Under the pieces are notes generated by a model. The model had not been told where the DNA came from. It did no database searches and saw only the letters and a program-made list of their open reading frames with translations. Position numbers and translations under genes: made by a program. DNA of 64,000 nucleotides from Orobanche coerulescens (taxonomy: Eukaryota; Streptophyta; Magnoliopsida; Lamiales; Orobanchaceae): contig CM065818.1 in assembly GCA_033398695.1 (NCBI GenBank), forward strand, positions 38,152,501-38,216,500, given 5' to 3'. Shown here one piece after another: positions 8,493-20,153 of this stretch. The first letter of the stretch is position 1; every line of letters starts with the position of its first letter.

Positions 8493-9989
8493 GGGAAAAA
8501 TGCATAATACACGTTTGTGTTTTATGAAACTTACACAAAACACCCCTGTATTCTTTAAACTGCATAAAATACCCTTGTGTTTTAATAAACAATGCAAATA
8601 AAACCCATTCCGTCAAATCTAACAGAGAGTGAAGTTCACTCGCCCTCCCTGCAACTGGTTCATGTTTTTACGTATTTAAAATGCAGAAATAATTCAAAAT
8701 ACTCCCAACTATTAGTTCTAAACAAAATACTCTTAGAATGATTAATTGCAATTTGCAAATTGACATTTTTCTTTTTTGTCATGTGACTGAAAATATAATA
8801 TTCACTTAGTTGGGGGTCTTCACGGAAACAGCCTCCCTACCGTAATAAGTAGGGGCATGGTCTGCGTACATCTTACCCTCCCCAGATCCTGCTCTGAGCG
8901 GAATATACTGGGTATGTTTGGTTTGATTTGGTTTGGTTTTTTAGTGAAAATATAATATATTGTTACTAATAAATCCTTGTTAAAATGAGAGGTTATCAAT
9001 ATATTTTTGCTCAGTGGCGGAGCGCACGATTAGCCGAAGATTTTTGGTATCTCCTGCCAGCTTATCCGGATGGAGTTCCTTCTAGGTCCAGACGTAGGAG
9101 GGCAAAATATTTAGTATAGCTAAAAATACTACTACTAATGTAATAAAATATCATTATAAATTAAAATAATTTCTTACGATTATTCATATATTCAAAGCCA
9201 CTTAATATCAACTCCTTATTAGTTGTATCAAAAACTTATTTCTCAATATAAGTAACCAATCCAACGATCTTTCATTTTGTTTTGAAGCCGACTATTCACA
9301 ATCTTCGTGTCATAATTGAACAAGTTTCAATATATAAAATTCAAAATCAATAATTATCAACATTTAAAAGAGTTAATTATACTATAAATTAGATAATTAG
9401 ATCAGCTTGGAGATTGATTTGGATGAAGAATTGAGGATGAAAGAACTCAAGAAGAAGATAGTTTTTTTTTTATATTTTTTTTAAAAGCATAAGATAAATT
9501 AATTTATCAATTGAGGGTCAAATTTTTTTTTTGTTTTGGGTTTACTGCAAAGATATGCAATTTTTGAGTTAAATTAAATTTAAGTTTATTTAGTATTTAA
9601 TTTCATTTCCAATAATTCCCTCTATGCATGTACGAAGACACGTGATAGTTAAGATTACTCTAACACATATATTCATCTATTATTTTTAATGTTATCACAT
9701 GCAACTAAAAACAAAACATGAGCTTGAACTATTTATTAAAATATATAAGTGACTATGTTGTTTAGAACTAATAGTTGGGGTATTTTGAATTATTTTTATA
9801 TTTTAAATGCGTAAAAACATGAACCAATTGCATAGAGGGCGAGTGAACTTCACTCTCCGTTAGTTTTGACAGAATGGATTTTATTTGCAGGGTTTATTAA
9901 AAATACAAGGGTGTTTTATGCAATTTAAAGATACAAGGGTGTTTTGTGCAGGTTTCATAAAACATAAGGGTGTATTATGCATTTTTCCC
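8493..9989. mobile_element. Non-autonomous Mutator-like element (MULE) with ~235-bp terminal inverted repeats
   Basis: The ends are GGGAAAAATGCATAATACAC and its inverse, and the inverted repeats run about 8493-8730 and 9755-9989. The 10-bp target duplication AAATTCCTTG is present at 8483-8492 and 9990-9999. Long inverted repeats with a 9-11 bp duplication are the hallmark of Mutator-like elements. The sister LTR at about 16665-16680 has the uninterrupted site, which proves the insertion. The interior (8731-9754) is AT-rich with no transposase frame and includes a SINE-like tail at 8815-8945. Confidence 0.92.
8815..8945 (+). mobile_element. SINE-like 3' fragment (TS/Au type)
   Basis: The stretch GGAAACAGCCTCCCTACC, then GTCTGCGTACATCTTACCCT and CCCCAGATCCTGCTC, ending ACTGGGTATGTTTGG with repeated TTTGG, matches the conserved 3' half and tail of tRNA-derived plant SINEs of the TS/Au group. 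The 5' half with the polymerase III boxes is not seen, so it is a truncated copy. It lies inside the MULE. Confidence 0.6.
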
Positions 9990-10700
9990 AAATTCCTTGT
10001 TCCACCAGTTCTCGACTTATCATTTCATTTAGCTATATCGTTCTTGCACAAAACTTCTATGTTATGACTACGACGATAGCCATCCGTAATTTCATTACTT
10101 ACTCAAATTTGAAATTTCTATAATAGAACGACTAAGCACAAAATTCACGAAATCTTAACATATTCGATAGCCTATCCGATTCGGTAAATGTCAATTAATT
10201 CATTAAGGAATTACCAACAAGTTCACAATAAGATAATCGGATTATAATCGCTATCCATAACAAGACGATTCTATGGGGTTGGTTATTTACAAGTTCGATT
10301 ATGAGTTTTACAATCCAACTACGAGTACTACTACAATCCATACAAAATACTAGCTTGATAGGTTTCGATTAACAATTGTGATTAGTTTTTACCGGTTCGA
10401 TCATTATCAAGAGTTCTAACCTACCCAAGGCATCCGAAATCTAGTATAACTCATCTAACAACACTGAGATGAATTCAAGATTAGATAAACTTACCTTACT
10501 TGACGAGACACGAAGAAGAACGACGAAGGACGATGAAGAACGGAAAGACAACACCTTCAAAACCTTCCCCGGAGCTTGATCAATCCACTCTGCTACGATA
10601 ATACACGGCTAGAAGGCTTAAAATTCGATTTGGAGGATTGGGGGATGATAAATGGGTGAGAAGAAGTGTTCAAGGGTCGGAGGAAATGAAAGGGGAAATG

Positions 10701-10995
10701 TCATTTTATAACACCAGGTTATCATTACATACGTTACCGCTAACGATTAACGTACGTAAGTGTTTTCCAGAGGCTACTGCCCGAAATGACATAGCCCATT
10801 ACGTACGTAATGCATCGCCGAGTTACGTACGTAATGCTCAGTTGACTAGCTGTCGTTGTCGCACCGAAAGTTGCCCTGACCACGCGGGATCGAGAATCTC
10901 GTCTGAAGACTGCATTACGTATGTAAAGTCTAAGCTTTAACGTACGTAATGTTACACGGATAGTGTACGTAATGTTGTTCGGTTAACGTACGTAA
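10701..10995 (-). promoter_or_regulatory. Gypsy-1 U3 palindrome cluster upstream of a TATA box (3' LTR copy)
   Basis: In element direction, about eight sites of the form TTACGTACGTAATG, TTAACGTACGTAATG or GTGTACGTAATG (10995 to 10724) are followed at once by the TATA-like GTTATAAAATGA (10711-10701). The cluster lies about 330-630 bp from the LTR start, where U3 is expected. Confidence 0.6.
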
Positions 10996-11328
10996 TGTTC
11001 GTTCAATACACTAAGTTATAATATTACGTTTAATCCTTATAACACGACTTCCCTTTAGACTCATCCAGCAATTTCTCGGGGAACAAGACGTTGGCCACCG
11101 TCATATTCGCACCGATAATTGCCCAACGACATCAAAGTAAGTCACCGACATATCATCAATATAAGGAAATCACATCACAACACAAATAAGTACTTTCAAG
11201 AATTTATACGTCACAACACGGTCTAAATATAATACGTATAAAAGTACAAACATCGTGATGGAGCACATCATTTAATCATTAAAATGAGATACAAGGTTTA
11301 AACAACATGGAATACTCGTGGTATTACA

Positions 11329-11346
11329 TATCATCCCCCTTAAAAT
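11329..11346 (-). other. Polypurine tract of Gypsy-1
   Basis: The minus strand reads TTTTAAGGGGGATGATA just before the 3' LTR, preceded by TTTCGGGACGAAAC, the usual end of pol plus PPT in this clade of plant chromoviruses. Confidence 0.88.
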
Positions 11347-11361
11347 AGTTTCGTCCCGAAA

Positions 11362-11949
11362 CTAAGAAAATAACTTGGGGTGACTCTCTTTCATGCTAGA
11401 CTCAGTCTCCCAAGTTGCTTCTTCAATACCGTGATGTGACCAATGAACCTTCACAAGGGGTATAGCTTTATTCTTCAAGGTCTTTACGCGCCGATCTAGC
11501 ATCGCGATTGGCACTTCTCTGAAGGTAGCATCACTAGAAATCTCTAACTCTTCGAAATTGATTTTGTGACTCGGATCATAAATGTATTTCCTCAGCTGAG
11601 AGACGTGAAAGACATCGTGCACTCCGTCTAGTGATGGTGGCAGTGCTAATCGATCAGCGAGCCTACCCACACAATCTAAAATCTCAAACGGGCCGACAAA
11701 CCTCGGGCTCAACTTGCCCTTCTGGCCTAAACGTCGAATGCCCCGCATCGGTGACACTTTGACGCAAACGTGATCACCAATTAGAAATTCCAATGGTCGC
11801 TGGCGATCCATAGCGTATGACTTCTGGCGGTTCTGCGCTGCTAACATGTGTTTCCGGACAACGGAAATCTTCTTAATAGATTCCTGGATCAGATCTAACT
11901 CGGTGGCAATGACATTGGAAGCATCATCCCAACATATGGGGACTTGCAT
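11362..11949 (-). pseudogene. Gypsy-1 integrase C-terminus with chromodomain-like end
   Basis: This 195-codon open stretch encodes the C-terminal part of a Ty3/gypsy integrase. Landmarks are RQKSYAMDRQRPLEFLIGDHV, LSPRFVGPFEILD and DVFHVSQLRKYI. The end is a chromodomain-like segment: REVPIAMLDRRVKTLKNKAI, then VHWSHHGIEEATWETESSM. In chromoviruses this domain targets integration to marked chromatin. The stretch itself is undamaged, but it is separated from the catalytic core by frameshifts and has no start of its own, so it is a fragment. It ends shortly before the polypurine tract, the normal pol end. Confidence 0.82.
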
Positions 11950-12640
11950 CTCCTACCGTACAAGGCTTCGAAGGGTGCCATGCCTATGCTCGCATGCCAA
12001 ATGTTATTGTATGTAAATTCTGCCAAGCAGAGATGTTTAGCCCAGTCCTTGCCCCAATCGAGTACATATGCTCTTAACATATCCTTCAGGGTCTGTATTG
12101 TACGTTATGTCTATCCGTCCATCTGAGGGTGATAGGCTATGCTGAAATGTAGCTGATTACCCCAGAAGCGAAACACGTACTTAGTGCCTCTATCCGATAT
12201 AATAGCTGAGGGAACTCCGTGTAGTCTCACGATTTCCCGAATAAAGATGGTGGTCAACTGCTCTGTCCCGGTAGTCTCCTGAATCAGAATGAAATGTGCT
12301 GACTTCGTCAGTCGGTCTATAATGACCCATATCATGTCCTTACCTCCCGTCGATGTTGGTAACTTGGTGACAAAATCCATAGATATGCTCTCACATTTCC
12401 ACTCCGGAATGGGCAAGGGTTGCATGATTCCGGCTGGTCGGTGATGTTTCTTCACTTGTTGACACGTTATGCATCGAGCAACGAATCTGGCCACTTTCTA
12501 TTTCATGTTTTTCCATCAAAAGCTCTTCCGCAGATCTTTATAAATTTTGCTTGCCCCGGGATGCACATAATAGGGATTAGAGTGAGCTTCCTTCAGTATA
12601 GTTTGCTTTAGCTTGTCAATTGGCAGAATACAGATCCTGT
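11895..12640 (-). pseudogene. Gypsy-1 integrase catalytic region, broken
   Basis: Reading 12640 down to 11895, the zinc-finger end is CITCQQVKKHHRPAG. The core follows with MDFVTKLPTS (first catalytic Asp) and IISDRGTKY (second Asp). About nine residues are missing before SIAYHPQMDG. The codon expected for the catalytic Glu (in the family motif SER) is a TAA, with a TAG two codons earlier. The frame shifts to reach [20 protein letters not shown] (12080-11895). With the Glu lost this integrase cannot act. It sits between RNase H and the chromodomain piece as expected. Confidence 0.85.
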
Positions 12641-12789
12641 TCTTATCCTACCAAGCCCCCTTGGATCCTGTAGTCTGAGATAACTTCTCCCTCGACTCTT
12701 GCACCGATCGCATGCAGCTCGGGGTCTTCCATATGTGTTAGACGTATCTCATCCAGCAAGGATGAATGAATATTAATTGAGCAAAACTG

Positions 12790-13564
12790 TCATTGGCGGC
12801 GTTGTACCCATACTTCAATACCATTCCTCATGAGGTCCTGTTGCAGTTCTAATTGTACTATTAAACTGGATAGCGCCATCTCTTGTGCAGTCTTATGGCT
12901 AAGTGCATCTGCTACGACGTTGACCTTCCTAGAGTGATACAGAATCTCTATGTCATAATCCTTGATTAGATCTAGCCAGCGTCTCTGCCTCATGTTTAAT
13001 TCTCTTTGGGTGAAAATATATTTTAAACTCTTGTGGTTCGTAAAAATCTTACAGGTAACCCCGTAAAGGTAATGTCTCCAGATCTTAAGAGCGTGGACCA
13101 CTGCAGCCAGCTCCAAGTCATGGTTCGGATAGTTCACCCCGTATGGTTTGAGTTGTCGAGAGGCGTATGCAATAACTCTGTTGTTTTGCATGAAGACACA
13201 TCCTAGTCCATGTTTAGATGCATCTGTGTAAATCACGAATCCCCCCGTGCCCTGCGGTAATACTAATTAACACCGGAGCAGTAGTCAGTCTCCTTTTTAA
13301 TTCCTCGAAGCTCTCCTGGCAATCCGTTGTCCAGACAAACTTGGTACTCTTCCTTAGTAGATTCGTCAATGGCCGAGCGATACAAGAAAAAGACTCGACG
13401 AACCGTCGATAATATCCTGCCAACCCCAGAAAACTCCTCACTTCTTGACGTTTCTTGGTGGTTCCCAACTCATCACTGTCTCGATCTTCTGGGGGTCTAC
13501 CTTGACGCCTTATGCTGAAATTACATGTCCCAGAAAGGTCACCTCCGGCATCCAGAACTCGCAT
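12790..13564 (-). pseudogene. Gypsy-1 RNase H and reverse transcriptase thumb, broken
   Basis: The upstream piece (13564-13214) encodes the connection segment: [19 protein letters not shown] and QESFEELKRRLTTAPVL. After a frameshift, 13236-12790 encodes RNase H. It begins [16 protein letters not shown] (first Asp), then [20 protein letters not shown] (Glu) and [12 protein letters not shown], where the usual third catalytic residue Asp is Asn. It ends in [10 protein letters not shown] (last Asp kept). RNase H would remove genomic RNA during reverse transcription. The Asp-to-Asn change and the frame break disable it. Confidence 0.82.
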
Positions 13565-13638
13565 TTAGAAAGTTTAGCATAAAGTTGGTGTTGCCTCAAA
13601 ACACTTAACACCTGCCTCAAGTGTTCCTCATGCTCCTG

Positions 13639-14190
13639 TCAGTTGTCGTCAATAAAAACCACCACACACTTATCGATAAAATCTGTCAAAACCTTGTTCA
13701 TTAACTCCATAAAAACGGCTGGGGCATTAGTCAAGCCGAACGACACCACCATGTACTCATAGTGTCCATATCTTGATCGAAACACAGTCTTGGGAATATC
13801 CTTCTCTCGAATCCCCAATTGGTGATATCTGGACCGTAAATCGATTTTTGAGAATACAGTCGCCCCCTGTAGTTGATCCAATAAATCATCAATCCTCGGA
13901 AGTGGGTAACGATTCTTGATAGTGACTTTGTTTAGCTTCCTGTAATCGATACACAGGCATAGGGAGTTGTCCTTTTTCTTCACAAAAAGGACCGACGCAC
14001 CCCATGGCGAAGTACTCGGACGGATCAGTCCCTTCTTTAGCAATTCTTCGAGTTGTAACTTTAATTCCTTCATTTCAGCTGGTGCCATCCTGTATGGTGC
14101 CTTGGAGATAGGCGTTGTTCCCGGCTCAAGTTCAATCGAGAGATCGACCTCCCGTCGTGGTGGCAACCCTGGTAACATCGGGAAAGACAT
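13639..14190 (-). pseudogene. Gypsy-1 reverse transcriptase palm/fingers, truncated by a stop at the catalytic box
   Basis: The 183-codon stretch has the Ty3/gypsy RT landmarks in order: [88 protein letters not shown], and the catalytic box FIDD at the end. Directly after FIDD a short deletion and a TGA remove the usual ILIYS motif. The following [11 protein letters not shown] is still readable in the DNA. The polymerase would be non-functional. Upstream it overlaps the protease frame in another frame. Confidence 0.87.
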
Positions 14191-14891
14191 ATGGAAATTC
14201 GCTCACCATGGGAATGTTATCAACAGATAGTTGTAGTGCGTTCTCCTGAAGAACATAACACCAGTAATATGTTTCTCGAGCGTTACAAGGTGCTCCTGCT
14301 GTAAGGAGGTTGAGGGACCCTTTAGTACTGAAGTGTTCTCGACCCCTGAGTATGTGAGTGGCACCGTCACAAGTCATAATGGAAACGGTCAGGTGATAGG
14401 TATCTAATATCGTCTTGTGCATCGTCATCGAGTCCATACCCAAAATAACATTCGTTCTGAAGTGGAAAGACCATGAGATTCGCTGTCCAGCCCTGATCAT
14501 CAATGCGGATCGGACATTCTCTTCGCGAGAACTTCCGTATCGGAGAAGTTCGAACTTCCAAATTACCCCCAACTCTGCTACCCTCGGGTAGTTTAACAGT
14601 AAAAGATTGACAATGTACACAAGGGAGGTTCAAACGATTAACACATTCCACAGATATAAACGAGTGCGTCGCTCCACTATCAAACAGTACATGAACATGC
14701 TGGGAATTAATAAGAGGTGTACCTGAGACAGCAGGTGCGGTCGGGTCATCAGTAGCCCTCAATTCGAACACGCAGGATGGCAGTGTCCCCGAGGAGGGTG
14801 CAGTGCCTCCCCCGCGACCACGTCCTCTTTCGGAACCTTTGAGCAAGGTGACAAATTCGCTGATCTTCGGATGGAACCATCTGTGAGACAT
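14132..14891 (-). pseudogene. Gypsy-1 aspartic protease region, frameshifted
   Basis: The frame 14891-14367 carries the protease active site LFDSGATHSFIS followed by NRLNLPC, as in gypsy retropepsins. After a frameshift, the second frame (14620-14132) continues with ILGMDSMTMH, which corresponds to the conserved ILGMDWL-type segment, then leads into the RT N-terminus. Retropepsins cleave the Gag-Pol polyprotein. The frame break prevents production of a fused polyprotein. Confidence 0.8.
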
Positions 14892-15516
14892 AGCTTAGTT
14901 CGGTCCTATAGGCCCAAATGATTTCTGGTACTGGCAAGTTATGTGGTCCTGCGCTGAAGAAACTCCATGCACGAGCAGTTTGAGCTGACCTGGGGCAGTA
15001 CTCGTCTCTCAACAATTTGGAAAACTCGGTCCACCCGACTGCTCTGTCTTACGGCTTGTAGGTCCTCCACCATCGGGCTGCAGTATCGCGGAGCTGGTTG
15101 ATTCCTAGTGGCACCTTTCGGTTCCCTGGGAAACCGATTACCTCGAAAGCAGTCTCCATTTCGGAAATATAGTCGTCCACATGTTTATCTCCCGAGCTGT
15201 CAAATAATGATGGTCTAGCCTTCAGCATCTTTCCCAGCCATCGGTCCCTTCCGGCGTTCTCCTCCACGTTAATGACTAGTACCCGCTCTGCTCGATTGGC
15301 CCGAGCGATTCCTACTACAATGGCCTAGGCGAGAGTTTAAATGAAAGCCGGGTCTATTCCTCCGTTGTTCTGGTTTTCCGCTTCCTGTTCATTCTGATTA
15401 TTGGACGGCGGCCGGTTTCTGATTGGAACAGTTTCAGCGGTGTTCTTGTCTTCCTGCTGGTTCACAGCAGAGCCCTGAGCGTCGTTCACGATTCTCCTAT
15501 CTCCACGTCGTGCCAT
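14892..15516 (-). pseudogene. Gypsy-1 gag, decayed
   Basis: The likely start is ATG at 15516 (MARRGDRRIVND), a basic N-terminus, followed after about 70 codons by two stops. The retrotransposon gag domain is recognisable at 15267-15049: RPSLFDSSGDKHVDDYISEM, ETAFEVIGFP and LRDTAARWWRTYKP. A stop (TAA) directly follows, and the next frame (15015-14749) continues with EFSKLLRDEYCP. The zinc knuckle normally found before the protease is not seen, so the 3' part of gag has probably been deleted. Confidence 0.75.
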
Positions 15517-15723
15517 TGTGATAATTGTTCAATCTAGAGGGTCAGTTCAGTACAGTTATTCTTCGAGTTCTACTGAATTCAAACATCATACCTGATTTTC
15601 GAGAAACATGCATATTTCTTACCTTGATATTCCTCGAGGAGTTATGGTCGCTTGGAGTGTTGGACTTTGAAAACCCATAACAATTTTAAAAATGTTTGGT
15701 AAAACTCTCAACGTGGTCGTAAC

Positions 15724-15736
15724 CGTCTCCGATACC
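15724..15736 (-). other. Primer binding site of Gypsy-1
   Basis: The minus strand reads TGGTATCGGAGAC five bases after the 5' LTR, close to the initiator tRNA-Met primer sequence (A to G at the eighth base). Confidence 0.8.
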
Positions 15737-17214
15737 ATTTTCTGTAACGCCCCAAACTCACCGGAACGTTACAGTGCCGTGAACCCCGTGAGGGACCCAC
15801 AAGGCAAATTTTTAAGATTTAAGATTTTCATCCGCTAATAATTCATTTATGAAGGTAATCCCAAGATAATAAAACTTCGGAATAAAGTACTTTAGGAAAT
15901 AAGTCCGACCGCACAGTTATTACATCAATTTGAAATATTCGAAAATTTTAAAATAGAAGAAAATGAAATAACAGGGCTTCATCCAAACACCGCTTAAGCC
16001 TGACCGGAACCTTCGAGAATGTCCTGCACATATTCAACAAATTTGCCTGACACGAAGAATCGTGCCAGTCGACCTAGGTCAGACAATATGAACGGAAAAT
16101 AATCGAAGGTAAGATAAACTCGCAATACAATATCATTGTTCGATTTGGCATTAAATCACATCATACCCAGTATTATCTTTTCGATCAACACACAACTCTC
16201 AAGGTCGCAACCAAGGGTCACGGAAGTATCTACACAGGATTACTCTGGACGTGGGTACCATTCTGGTTTTATCCCTCAACACAGTTCTGTACAGATGCAT
16301 CAACATACAAACTCCCAAGGCCGCAGCCAAGGGTCACGGAAGTATCTACACAGGATTACTCCGGACATGGGTAAATAAAACGAACATAATCCACACATAG
16401 AGCACGTATTAAATTTTGAATTTAATGCAACATAATTCGAGCAAGTTTCACTTGCCTTAGTTCCGACGAGAGTTACTCCTTGATACACAACGGCTCGAAC
16501 GACCACACCCGTGAGCTCAACCTATTACATATTCGTTGATTAATACCTTATGGTGATAATGACGAATAGCGACAATTTGCCCCATCCCGATAGGATTTTA
16601 ATCTAGTTAGTTTTGTAACGTCGAAACCAAAATCCCGTGTTTAATGACAATGCGAATTACTAAATTCCTTGTTCCACCAATTCTCGATTTATCATTTCAT
16701 TTAGCTATATCGTTCTTGCGCAAAACTTCTATGTTACGACTACGATGATAGCCATCCGTAACTTCATTACCTACTCAAATTCGAATTTCTATAATAGAAC
16801 CACTATAAGAATAAACGTCAAAGACTTCGGATAATATCTGAAGTAAAAACATTATAATTACCGAAGTCTATGTTCGTGTAGTAAAAGGTATACTTTAGAC
16901 TTCGCTTTTCTTGCGAAGTCTAATATCCTAATAACCGAAGTCTATCACGGTTTTTTCTAATTATGATCCAAATGTGGGGGTAAGTGAAGTAAAAGAATGC
17001 CTTCAACTTCGGTTATTTTATAATTGGCGTAGTAAATAAAGAACTTTTTACTTCAGTTATTGTATAATATATATTAGTATTTTCTGCAGTAATATATATT
17101 AATATTTCACATTTCAATTTAAAATTCATTGCCAAAATCTACATTCAACTATAACTAACCATCAACCACAAGAGCTCAATAATATAAGAACCAACAATTT
17201 CATATCATCCCATT

Positions 17215-17421
17215 TTAAAAAAATAACATGGATTCCAACCAATTCAAAACCAGATACATATGATAACAAAGACAAAGAATGTGTAATAAGATTCTATCTA
17301 TTTCATCATGAACACCACAAATAGGACAAAAATGATTAAAAAAGATCATATACTTCGAAACGACAAAGTCTCTCTTCAGCATGTCATTGCTTTTCATCAG
17401 ACGATCATACTTCTTGTTCAT
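17215..17421 (-). pseudogene. Possible reverse-transcriptase zinc-binding (zf-RVT-like) fragment
   Basis: A 68-codon stretch contains LMKSNDMLKRDFVVSKY and then FCPICGVHDEIDRILLHILC and NWLESML. The order 'LK..., C-P-x-C-G, E, LL-H, C, NWL' resembles the zinc-binding segment found after non-LTR reverse transcriptases and in their host-gene derivatives. It follows the stop of the exon at 17418-17552 almost immediately, so the ATG may be fortuitous. An alternative is that it is the continuation of that exon after a frameshift. Confidence 0.35.
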
Positions 17422-18233
17422 GAAATCTTCTTCTCATCAACTTTCTTCTTGAAATCTTCAACATAAGCACGTGAAGCAAATAAATCCACATAATCACTTT
17501 GTTGCTGGTTTAACAAATCTTCTTCCCCAATAAAGAAATTACAAGGTTTTGCCTGAAAGCCAAAATTATATTACCATCTAAAATATATTGGCATAATGTG
17601 TCGTAACACACATACTACAACATTATCAAACAGTCAAAAATAACTTCTACAAAGTGTGATGAACCATAGAAATATTATGATCGACACAATCCAAAATTTA
17701 GGCAGCACGTTGATCGATTAAAGTGCGAAACTTCCAATTTCTCTAATATGTAAACATATCACTATAGAATAAGAATTCAAGTGATACATAAAAAAAAACA
17801 TAATGGTAGCCATCAAACCGAATTACTACATCTAGAGACGATCAAGAAAGACTCCTTCCAAACAAATTTCGTGCTGCAATTGTACTTCACTGGATGTAAT
17901 AATCAACATTTTCAGTTACCTCCTCAAGATTACTAGCAGTTTGCAAAACCTGTAGCACAAAAGCAGACTAGTAGTACAATACTGTGAGCATCAATAAGAA
18001 ATAACAAGTTCAGGATAACAAAAGTTCTACTCAATTAACAGTATCATTTTTCCCAATATTGTCATCTTATCAACAGAAGAAGTTTCAGCAAAAAAACAAA
18101 AAAATGGTAAAATCTAAATCCCAACTTCAACCCGAAGTTGAATCGGAAAGTTTCATCCCTGAACCACCTCAGCCTCAATTCTTTCAAAATTCTCTTGGAA
18201 GCCATCAAGTTTTTCTCTTGAAGTTAAGGACAC
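17418..18233 (-). pseudogene. Multi-exon gene fragment carried by the CACTA (exons at 18233-18168, 17949-17887, 17552-17418)
   Basis: Three minus-strand segments look like exons. The first follows acceptor TATAG and encodes VSLTSREKLDGFQENFERIE, ending at donor GAG|GTGG. The second follows TGCTACAG and encodes VLQTASNLEE, then a possible donor GAG|GTAACT; read through, it reaches VDYYIQ and a stop. The third follows CTTTCAG and encodes AKPCNFFIGEED, then DYVDLFASRAYVEDF and KKKVDEKK, and ends with TGA. The first two are in phase. Composition is protein-like and charged, perhaps a coiled coil. I do not recognise the family. It may be a captured host gene or a CACTA accessory protein. Confidence 0.45.
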
Positions 18234-18639
18234 CTATAGAATGAAATACCGCACACCAGCAGTTATCACTCAGTGAAGAATGTTTCACAATGGAACAAGC
18301 ATGTCCTGTATTGTTAGAAGGGACATAACTGTCCAACTTCCATACCCAGCGAGTTCAAGGATGTAAAATTCACATAGACAAGCAGATATAAGGCCATCTC
18401 CAAATGCATATCTCAACCATCAACCAGATACAGAAATTGTGAGACACATTCGACACCTCAAAAAATAAATAAATAACTAAAACCCTAGTCGCGAACACGT
18501 GATTGCCAAAATAAATAAATAAAAATAAAATATACATAAAGGAACGACAAAGGAAACGATTGCACACCAAATATACAAACATTGGATCGACCAAGAATCA
18601 GCAAATTATATCCAGCAGCCAATTTTAGCAAAGCCCGAA

Positions 18640-19198
18640 CTTAGGCCCGATTTACCTCTTCATCCGAGTTTGTCCAAATCATACAACCCGGAACCCAAAC
18701 CCCTAGTCACCTTCGTTTCGCCAGAGAAGACCGTTGTTCACGGTATGGTTCATTCGCCGCTGCAGTCGCCCGATTTTCAAAACCCGTGGCCAAAATATAG
18801 CACCAGCCCGAAATCAAATCGCGGACATAGTTCAGCTTCGGCACGAACCCACTACTATCGAGCCTGAACCCTTCGGCCTTCCAAATCCATCGAGCCCGGC
18901 GAAACAACAATAGAATCAGACCTTCCTCACCTTGGATGCGATCTGTCGTCGATTCGGGCCGTGCCATAGCGTGTTGCAACCCCGTCGCCTCCCGACGCCC
19001 AGTTCACGGCGGTTCTATTTGCAAAAATTTCTTAAGTGTGTGTGTGTGTGAGAGTTCTGTGTTCGTCTGTGTGAATTTGGTGAGTGTGTGTGAATTTTGT
19101 GGGCCGCGACCGAGAAGGGTTTTTGAGGAAGAGAAGAAGTGTGAAGAAGGGAGAAATGAATGATGTCGGCCGAACGGTGTAATAGGGGTTTTATACCC
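18640..19198 (-). promoter_or_regulatory. Promoter and 5' exon-like region inside the CACTA
   Basis: On the minus strand a TATA box GGGTATAAAACCCC (about 19198-19187) is followed by a CT-rich, CACA-rich stretch like a plant 5' untranslated region (19180-19030). A GC-richer segment (18979-18680) follows, with an open frame from 18979 of unknown product (MQHAMARPESTTDRIQ...). It is the upstream end of the same transcriptional direction as the exon-like segments at 18233-17418. Function is inferred from composition and order only. Confidence 0.4.
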
Positions 19199-20153
19199 AA
19201 CCTTTTTAGGTTAATTCAATCTAGCCCTCAAGTTCGAGAACTTATGATTTTTTATCCCAGTCAGCTTCTAATCTCTTCAAATTGAACCTCAAAATATTAA
19301 TTCCCGGTCTCAAGACATACACTTCGCTATTGTAAAATTTTTTTGGTAAAAAAATAAAATTTCACACTTCTTACTTCAGTAATTATCAAATTAGCGAAGT
19401 CTTTGTAACTTAAAAATTCTAACTAGCTCCTGCTTTTTTATTTGGTACCACTTACTGAAGTATATGTGGGTTTTTTACTTCAGTAAATTGAAAAGCAAAA
19501 TTGTTGTTTGTTTTTACTTTGCTAATATACATTACCGAAGTGAGACGTACCGAAGTCTTTGATGTTTATTCTACTAGTAAACGACTAAGCACAAAGTTCA
19601 CGAAATCTTAACGCATTCGATAACCTATCCAATTCGGTAATTGTCAATTAATTCATTAAGGAATTACCAACAAGTTCACAATACGATAATCAGATTATAA
19701 TCGCTATCCATAACAAGACGATTCTATGGGGTTGGTTATTTACAAGTTCGATTATGAGTTTTATAATCCAAATACGAGTACTACTACAATCCATACAAAA
19801 TACTAGCTTGATAGGTTTCGATTAACAATTGTGATTAGTTTTTACCGGTTCGATCATTATCAAGAGTTCTAAACTATCCAAGGCATCCGAAATCTAGTAT
19901 AACTCATCTAACAACACTGAGATGAATTCAAGATTCGATAAACTTACCTTACTTGACGATACACGAAGAAGAACGACGAAGGACGATGAAGAACGGAAAG
20001 ACAACACCTTCAAAACCTTCCCCGGAGCTTGATCAATCCACTCTACTACGATAATACACGGCTAGAAGGCTTAAAATTCGATTTGGACGACTGGAGGATG
20101 ATAAATGGGTGAGAAGAAGTGTTCAGGGGTCGGAGGAAATGAAAGGGGAAATG

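Larger units (their letters stand above)
7562..11328 (-). repeat. 3' LTR of Gypsy-1 (contains a MULE)
   Basis: On the plus strand it starts TGTAACGTCCCAAAAATC and ends CTCGTGGTATTACA. It is the counterpart of 15742-20822; removing the 1497-bp MULE and one copy of its target duplication leaves about 2260 bp. The stretch 7562-8482 and 9990-10700 is LTR body without genes. Confidence 0.92.
16801..19579. mobile_element. CACTA (CMC/EnSpm-type) transposon, non-autonomous, carrying captured gene sequence
   Basis: The left end is CACTATAAGAATAAACGTC and the inverted right end reads TACTAGTAGAATAAACATC (terminal C changed to T). A 3-bp duplication AAC is at 16798-16800 and 19580-19582, and the empty site is visible in the sister LTR near 10125-10133. 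Subterminal regions (16801-17060 and 19340-19579) contain many copies of ACTTCGGT/ACCGAAGT in both orientations, as in CACTA elements that bind their own transposase there. No TNP2-like transposase frame was found. The interior contains spliced-looking exons and a promoter-like region on the minus strand. Confidence 0.92.

Noticed and set aside
9014..9110. AGTGGCGGAGC... as the end of a further nested hAT or CACTA element inside the MULE
   Set aside because: Only one end-like sequence was seen, with no matching inverted end or target duplication.
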